Program-made: the position numbers and the translations under genes | The notes under the pieces: generated by a model | What the model saw: only the letters and a program-made list of their open reading frames with translations | Told to the model about the DNA's origin: nothing | Databases searched by the model: none | In this document: positions 57,313-64,000 of the stretch, one piece after another | Numbering within the stretch: position 1 is the stretch's first letter | Layout of the letters: the number at the start of each line of letters is the position of its first letter | Assembly (NCBI RefSeq): GCF_018143015.1 | Contig: NC_054740.1 | Location: forward strand, 55,402,583-55,466,582 | Direction: 5' to 3' | Length of the DNA stretch: 64,000 nt | Origin: Lytechinus variegatus | Lineage: Eukaryota; Echinodermata; Echinoidea; Temnopleuroida; Toxopneustidae

Positions 57313-59097
57313 TTTGATGGGATCCTTCAGTGGTATTATTTGGATGCCAGTGTCCATGCATAACTTTTATTGTTGCTATATCAGGCATGTCTTAGACTAA
57401 TTTTCATGTTTTCTATTTATATGGCTATAACTTTTGTATGCCTGAATCAAAATGAAAACTTGTCTGCAACCTTTTCACCCTCTCCTCTGAAGCCAAGCTA
57501 AAGCTTCTAATTGTTGAGAAATTTGCTTCCTCATTTACCCTTCATCATAAAATGATACATATATTACAATATGAATGATTGAATAAATCCTTTTAAGGAA
57601 TTGTCCCAGCCGAAATGGAAAGCAGATATGTATTGTGGACATTAACAATCTCCACTGTACATGGGTTAGATAGGCCCTTCTTGTAGATTGGTTGGTTAAA
57701 AAACTAATAAGTTTGATAGTTGTCAAACTGAGAAATGATATATGAAGGTGGAAAAATCAAAGAAGCGAAATGATGATATTTTGACTTGACTCTTGTCTGG
57801 CTTAACTTGCTGCCGTGCTCAATTACATTAATTTCCTCAATTTTGACAAGTCAGTCACCACATTGTGGATATGAATAATTTTAGCGAAAGTGGAATGCAC
57901 ACAAAAAAAATTCACTATAAAGGCAAGCCAAAGTTGCACATGTAATAGGGCCGTGTGTCATGTAGTGCAGAAATCCTGTGGCCTACCGTGGAGCCAATTT
58001 GGCGAGTGATCATGAGATGTACGCAGGCGACGAAATATGAGACTAAAGAGGAAGTTAACGAGTAAATTGTCTTTCTCGGAGTTGGCTAGATTTTCCACCC
58101 TCCCTCCGATAGGATTAATGCTTTAAATTGGCAACTTGGCTGATACTGACAGTGTGTGTACATAACATGGCATGGCAATAGACTCAGTGTGTTGTCATAC
58201 AAGTTTAGTTGCCTATAGATAGATTCATAGCATTTTCAACACAGATTGGTCAGGGATACGTTTCCTGCATATATGACATGCATCTGCACTACCGTATTGG
58301 TATAGTGGATGTATTTATATGTATGTTTGGGTTTTAATAGCCATATTTCAATGTATTTTCCAGTGTGATATTCCACATTTGGCCGGAGGCAGGGGTCAGA
58401 GTAACTACTGCATAAATGTGCAAGTACACACATGCTTTACACATTTAGACACCGGGAACTGAGGAGTGTTAAACCAATTGGCAGCTCATGTACATGTAGG
58501 TGGTTGGAACAACTCGAATAATTCATATTTTTCAAGTAGGATTTTAAAATGTGTTAGATATTATTTTTAGACTTTGACATGTTCATGTGAAAATGAAAGC
58601 CAGGATCTTCCTTTCCTGTTTTCAACTACATGTAGGCCTAACTAGTGTATATTGTTTTGAAACCTACCCAGAAGGTGGGTGGGTGGGTGGATATCACTAT
58701 CAGCATGATATTGCTTTAGTCTGTCATGTTTTTATAGTATATTACCAGTGAGTAATGAATATGTACATTATTATCATTATTCATTGGACAAATGAAGATA
58801 ATTCAAAGAATTCATAACAATTCAGAAGACAAAGAATTGATATTACATGATAGCAATTAATCAAAATCCGAAACATGAATCGTTATAATCCCAGTTGCAT
58901 GGGAGCATCCATTTTGTTTTATTTGTGCATTGATTGCACTTTTAGTTACTCCACTGCAGATTTACTACCCTATCGATCGATCCCGATTTCTAATTGATTG
59001 CGATTGATCGAAGGGTATTCAAATTGATGTTAGAGTATCAAGTGGGTTTAGCAGGGAATAGACAATCTGACAATTAGATCAAAGACGAGGTAGAGTC
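57313..59097. other. Spacer, no gene recognised
   Basis: A short GGGT run lies at 58675-58690. No gene or complete element seen. Confidence 0.35.
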
Positions 59098-59101
59098 TTA
59101 A

Positions 59102-59513
59102 GGCGACCGCACACCTTACGATTGGTCTGCGACCAGATTTCAGAATAAAATGTAGTAGAACTTGATGCTAATATTGAGACTTTGAATATCTTACTGTGTA
59201 ATGTTCTAAATCATCGTACGAATACCTATGCTCAAATCTGTGACTAAGCTATCATCTCTTAAAATAAAAGCGAATTTGATATCTAGTTGTAATGACGTCA
59301 TAGCAGTCGTACGATTGGCTACGATTTGAAACTATTTTGGCCTTTACTCCAAAATAAAGGCTTGGAATCTTTCAAAATGGTTATATTAGTACTCTTTCAA
59401 TTATTTTCAACCTCAAGTAAAATTATATGTTCCATTAATATTTTCAGAAAATGAGCAAAATGCGATTTGTCCCAAAATCAGATCACGAACAGTCGTAAGG
59501 TGTGCGGTGGCCT
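59102..59513. mobile_element. TTAA-flanked MITE with CACCGCACACCTTA-type ends, copy B
   Basis: TTAA at 59098-59101 and 59514-59517. Ends GGCGACCGCACACCTTACG and GTAAGGTGTGCGGTGGCCT. Inside, AGTCGTACGATTGGCTACG is shared with copy A in inverse. Confidence 0.88.
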
Positions 59514-59767
59514 TTAAATACATTGCAAATTACAGTAATCGGTCATAGGGGTCTTTTCCCCCAAAATATTGAGCCCCAATGCAGGCCTACATGTTGTATA
59601 TTAGTGGACACTGGTGTGAGATACATATGTCTCGGCCAGCATGTGCATTGTCGTTGGATGAGAGATTGCAGTCGGAGACTGATTTAAAATGTCACGCTGA
59701 ATGGTATGGTTTCATAATCACCTATCAATGTCAGTCTCTCCGTGAGAAGTAGTCTATTATATATATA

Positions 59768-61556
59768 CAGGGCGCGACAAACCCGCTTGCCCGCTTGCCC
59801 GGGCAAGTGAAAATGACGTGCGGGCAAGCACTTCTCAAAGTCAATTGCCCGATCGGGCAAGTGGTTGATGCGTCTTTTTTTCTGTACCGTACCTCGTTTT
59901 TCCACATAATCATCCAAAATCCACACTCAAAATCATGAATAAGCTTAAAAAATGAGTAGCGCAGTTTCAAATTCCGAAATTGCGTTATTTTTTTCTGTAG
60001 CACGTATTTCCATACATGGTACCGTACCAGGTATGAAAAAAAATCAACGCAATGGCCGGGGAAACAGTTGAATGTAGTATAGGGGTCCATTATGACTACC
60101 ACCATGTGCAATTTCTAATGCACATTTTCCCCCTTCCGATAACACAATTCTGTGATAAAATAATTAGAATTACACAGGAAATAAATCACAGAGTCTAGTA
60201 ACCTCGCATTGTATGGTGAGTTGTCATTCGGCTATGCTTTTCAAAACGGCCTATTAACATCTAAAATAACTTTCCGTATTTGTTAATTATAACTTAAAAT
60301 TCATTTGTTTCCCTTTTTGAGGGGATGAGGTAAATATCAGACAATAAATCATCAAACAAAGCTCCGTCTATTTTACAAGGCCGGCGGGAGGCTCACAGGC
60401 ACGTGCACATACTAGCTAGCCAGTCTGAGCTCTGTCTCTCTGCCAGAGCTCTGGGGGACAATTCGCTCAGTAAAGGCCTCAATGATGGTGATTTTCTGTT
60501 TCAGACAGAGTTTACATTTCGGGTATATTATTCAAAACTTCCAATAAAGTTTGATGATTTCTTCATTGTCATGTATATTTAAGTTATTAATGAATACATT
60601 CTCACCAAATGTAGACTCCCCCATAGAAAAATGCAATTTTCGTAGAAGTCTGCGTTTTCAAAGAACTTCAGGAAAAGTTAGGGTATGTGGGCCTTTATTA
60701 CATGGCCGAGTACAGGTTATTGTACTGGAATAGGCGAAGTAGAAATTAGATATTGAATTCATTTATATCACAGTTCAACTCACAGTCACACCCACACAAA
60801 CACACGCAACCTCACACACACACACACACACCCAAGATTCTAAGCAAAGTGAAAAAAATTACTTAAAAATCATTAATAACAGGTATTCCTCAAAATAGAA
60901 AAAAGAAGTACTGGTAGTATGTGAAAACATGTACATGTAGATAAAATTATTGACCGAGTGGAACATCATAAAATGATGAAGACTTGATGGTTTCCAACTA
61001 ATTTTTTTTTTTTAATCAAGGAAATATGGAAAATAAATGACCATTTCATGGATTTAAAGATGCAAAATGTGAAATTTTAGCCACTCCACTTTTGATGATA
61101 AAATAATTTTTTCTGAGTCAATAAAGAGCTGAACATTTTTCACTGGCTTTCTTTATAATTTCCAACTACGGTAAATGAAAGCAATTCTAAGGAATTATGG
61201 TTCACAGGTAGCCATTTCATGGATTTAAAGATGCAAAATATGAAATTTTAGCACCTTTTGTTGAAGGGTTTTTTAAAACCTTAAATACCCATAAAATATC
61301 GATTTTTTTCTCTCCAAAATAAACGTAAAGACTCAGGCCTACATTGCTGAAAATATCCTTTTCAATGTGTGTTCTTTTATACTGGACATGATTCTCAATT
61401 GTTATTTTGTATTCCTTACTAAAAATAAGAGTAGTGCCGTCATAATGAAAAAATTATTTAAAAAATTGGGCAAGCAGTTTTTTCTATCGGGCAAGCAAAT
61501 TTTTTCATCACTTGCCCAACAGGGCAAGTGACGAAATTTTTTTTTGTAGAGGCCTG
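59768..61556. mobile_element. hAT-like non-autonomous element with CGGGCAAGTG subterminal repeats
   Basis: Starts CAGGGCGCGACAAACC and ends in the inverse of CAGGCCTCTACAAA. The flanking 8-mers are TATATATA and TATGTATA, a near-identical 8-bp duplication. GGGCAAG(T/C) words cluster at both ends (59798-59870 and 61470-61530). A roughly 45-bp direct repeat with CATTTCATGGATTTAAAG lies at 61040 and 61211, and a CA-microsatellite at 60813. No transposase recognised. Confidence 0.8.
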
Positions 61557-61564
61557 TATGTATA

Positions 61565-63739
61565 TATATATATATATCAAAGATAGTCTCACTTCTGTTT
61601 GCGTCAATCGTTAAAACCTTACAAGTCTCTCATATGATTTACAATTGGAATGTACTTAATACATGTAGGTAGTTGAGTTAAATGGTTATCTTTTACATAT
61701 ATATATGTAATGATGTGTAAATTGATTGATTGAATGGGCCAGCCCTCCCCCCCCAAAAAAAAAATTATTGAAAATTTTCAGAGAATCAACCAAAGTGCGC
61801 AGGAATTCAGGAAATCCTTCAATTCCACTTAGGAAAATGCACAGGCCCCAACAACAAGCTCGGTCCCTTCATTCCCTCGCTTTCCGGTTTTACGAAGATT
61901 TATACGTGTTTGCCCCCCCCCCCCCTTCTGTAAGAAATGTCTCTGTTGCTGCCATGAGCTCATATCAAATGTCTGATGACAAAAACAATATTGATCGGAT
62001 ACTGTTGACTTGGGTGACTTTGGACACATCTCTGCAAAAAATGTGTACCCGTCAATAAAAATAACTGAATAGAGCCACAAGCCCACAACATGCTAGAATG
62101 ACCGGAAACACGGCAAAGTACTCCTAAAGGTCAAGCACACACAAAGTTTCAAAGTTTTTTTTGCGTGTTTACGTTGTGTCTTGTGTGTTGTTGAGTCAAT
62201 CACATGCAATCTTCTTGATTTCCATTGCATTTAATTCTGAGCTCATTATGGGTCAAATCATTGTTATTCTGAATGTATATGTAGAATTTGACTACAGTTA
62301 GTCAAAGTTGTCTCGTCTATAATTTCCCAAGATGAAACGACCGGAAGACATACAGGACTACCTTCTCTTCTGTTTATTAATGATGCTGATTCTGAAGTAC
62401 TCCCCCAATACATGATAGTTAAAGTGAAATCTCTTTTTGCACGAGAAAATAAAGAAAAACAGTACCAGTTGTTCGTCAGATCATGTTTTAAGTTACAAGC
62501 AGCTTGATGAAACCGCTCTTTGGGTACAAGTGTAGCTTAAAACAAGGCCAACTATTTTCATTGGAGTTTAACCTAAAATGCTGTAGGAAAGGATTGTATT
62601 TTTTTCAGTGATGTTCATTGCTGTGGGAATACAAACATGAGATCTATCACACGTTATTGCCTTCTCCCCCCCCCTCGGTTTGAATGGAATACATGTACTG
62701 CAGGTACTGTGGCTGTGATATATGTATTCCACTCCAAGGATAGCATTGATTCTTTTCAATGTACATAAGTTGTGCATGCTATGCATGATTACATATGCGT
62801 AACAATAATATTCTACATCATATTCTCAGTATGTACTCATGTATTTCTCTTTCTGTCTCTCTCTCTCTCTTTGATTTCATGAAATACTACTATGCATGTG
62901 TACGTGCAGGTATGTTAACTCGCAGCACATAATAATACCAAAAGAAGAGGCCATAGAAATGAATCATGAAGTCTAATTTGTCCTTGTAATAGCAGATCAT
63001 AACACTATTACTATAAAGAGTAAGAAGGGCAAAGACCTTTACACTTGTGCATGACATTTTTTTTGCAAGAACAGAAATGACCAATTATCAACAGTTTGAA
63101 TGAAGAAATTCGCTTTGGAAAGAAAGTTGACTGAATAATATCAACTGATAATGGAATTCATTTTGGCACAATATTTGCTGAGTACAAATATCTTTAATCA
63201 TTACCGCCCCCCACATGCACTATGTTTTGCATTATTACTACTTCTACCACTGATACTGCTGCTGCTACCACTGCCACTTCTTAAATGTTTATCAGGCATA
63301 TACAATGTTCATGTAAGTCTGAATAATCATGGGCCTACTAGCAGGTCCATGGAGTAATAAAGGAAATTAAACTAACACTCCCACTTTCAAGATGCTGTAT
63401 ATTTGATGCTCATTTAGAGTACAAGAAATAATTGAACAATTTACTACTTCTTACAGGTACATCTACATGTTTACATATTCTTATGTCAACATATACTTGA
63501 AAGTGTGACATTTACAACCAAGAAGTCTTTTCTTTTATTTATTGAACTGCACATGTATGAAATTTAATAACCTTTTTTTTCAATACCTATTTCAATAATT
63601 GCATATTAATCAGATACCAGCAGAAAAAAGGCCTTTTCCGAGAGTGATACATCTGTTGCAAGCCAACGATTTTGACAATGCATTCACATAAAGGAACGGA
63701 AACACGATCGTTGAATAGGTATTAATCACACAGTAGCTA
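61565..63739. other. Spacer, no gene recognised
   Basis: Short G/C runs and a CT microsatellite near 62855. Open frames here do not look protein-like. Confidence 0.35.
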
Positions 63740-63742
63740 GTA

Positions 63743-63949
63743 GGTTTTGGCATTATGATGTTGAGGATGTTGGTTACCGTTCGGCCGTTGATGACTCATT
63801 TAAGTGGAATCTATCCCTTGATGCTCTGGAGTCGGTTTCCCATCCTCCATTTAGCTCAGCCCCAGGAGTTTAATTTACAAGACAGCATCTCCGTGTTGGA
63901 GAGTGTTTTGGGATCAATTAATGATTTCTTCAGCTCCATAAGTACATGA
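63743..63949 (+). other. Unrecognised coding-like stretch at the right edge
   Basis: Two overlapping frames look protein-like. One reads HYDVEDVGYRSAVDDSFKW and continues to a stop after SSAPGV; the other, open from 63755, ends DSISVLESVLGSINDFFSSI. Codon content is richer than in the surrounding sequence. No family recognised and no clear acceptor. It may be an exon of a gene beyond the window. Confidence 0.25.
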
Positions 63950-64000
63950 AATATGGTACAAAACATCCATTTATACTGATAATTGGATTTTTTTAGTGGC

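Overview
The window looks like a stretch of an animal nuclear genome, most likely an echinoderm and probably a sea urchin. It is AT-rich, with intron-split genes, GT-AG splice sites and a dense load of short transposons. The organism call is an inference from the tRNA-derived SINEs with 'GCGCTATA(T)AAA' tails, the many TTAA-flanked foldback elements opening with AAGTCCACC, and the palindromic 'TTTCATAAAGCTG' and 'GTCTTACAAAGAG' elements. No bacterial, plasmid or organelle features were seen.

Two host genes are supported exon by exon, and they point toward each other. CWC25, a spliceosome step-one factor, is on the + strand at 6701-15798 with 11 exons. One exon is a possible 24-nt microexon. 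The large RS/DSD-repeat exon lacks one base, which shifts the frame in this sequence. A GORASP/GRASP (Golgi stacking) gene is on the - strand at 37932-25940 with 8 exons. It keeps an N-myristoylation start, two PDZ-like GRASP halves and a Pro/Ser-rich tail with 27-bp coding repeats. A weak candidate signal-peptide exon lies near 1824-1923, and an unrecognised coding-like stretch lies at the right edge.

Layout: 1-6.7 kb is repeats, including one foldback element inserted into another. 6.7-15.8 kb is CWC25 with element-filled introns. 15.8-25.9 kb separates the two 3' ends and holds a hAT-like element nested in another, a MITE inserted into its own family, and TTAA elements. 26-38 kb is GORASP; its introns carry an array of nuclear-receptor-like DR1 sites, a 110-bp tandem array and a Mutator-like insertion. 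38-64 kb is a gene-poor transposon field. It holds a LINE split by a 2.1-kb array-bearing element, a second array-bearing element, eight SINE-like copies or fragments, and a 1.8-kb hAT-like element.

The most unusual signals are: (1) a group of G-rich-ended elements carrying GCGAGCGCGAAGCGCGAGC-like motifs about every 110-130 bp, one of them flanked by a 17-18 bp direct duplication; (2) a pair of about 430-bp elements with perfect 9-bp target duplications, hairpins at both ends and an internal splice-donor-like site; (3) several clear nesting events that order insertions in time. The two genes show no functional link beyond being neighbours.
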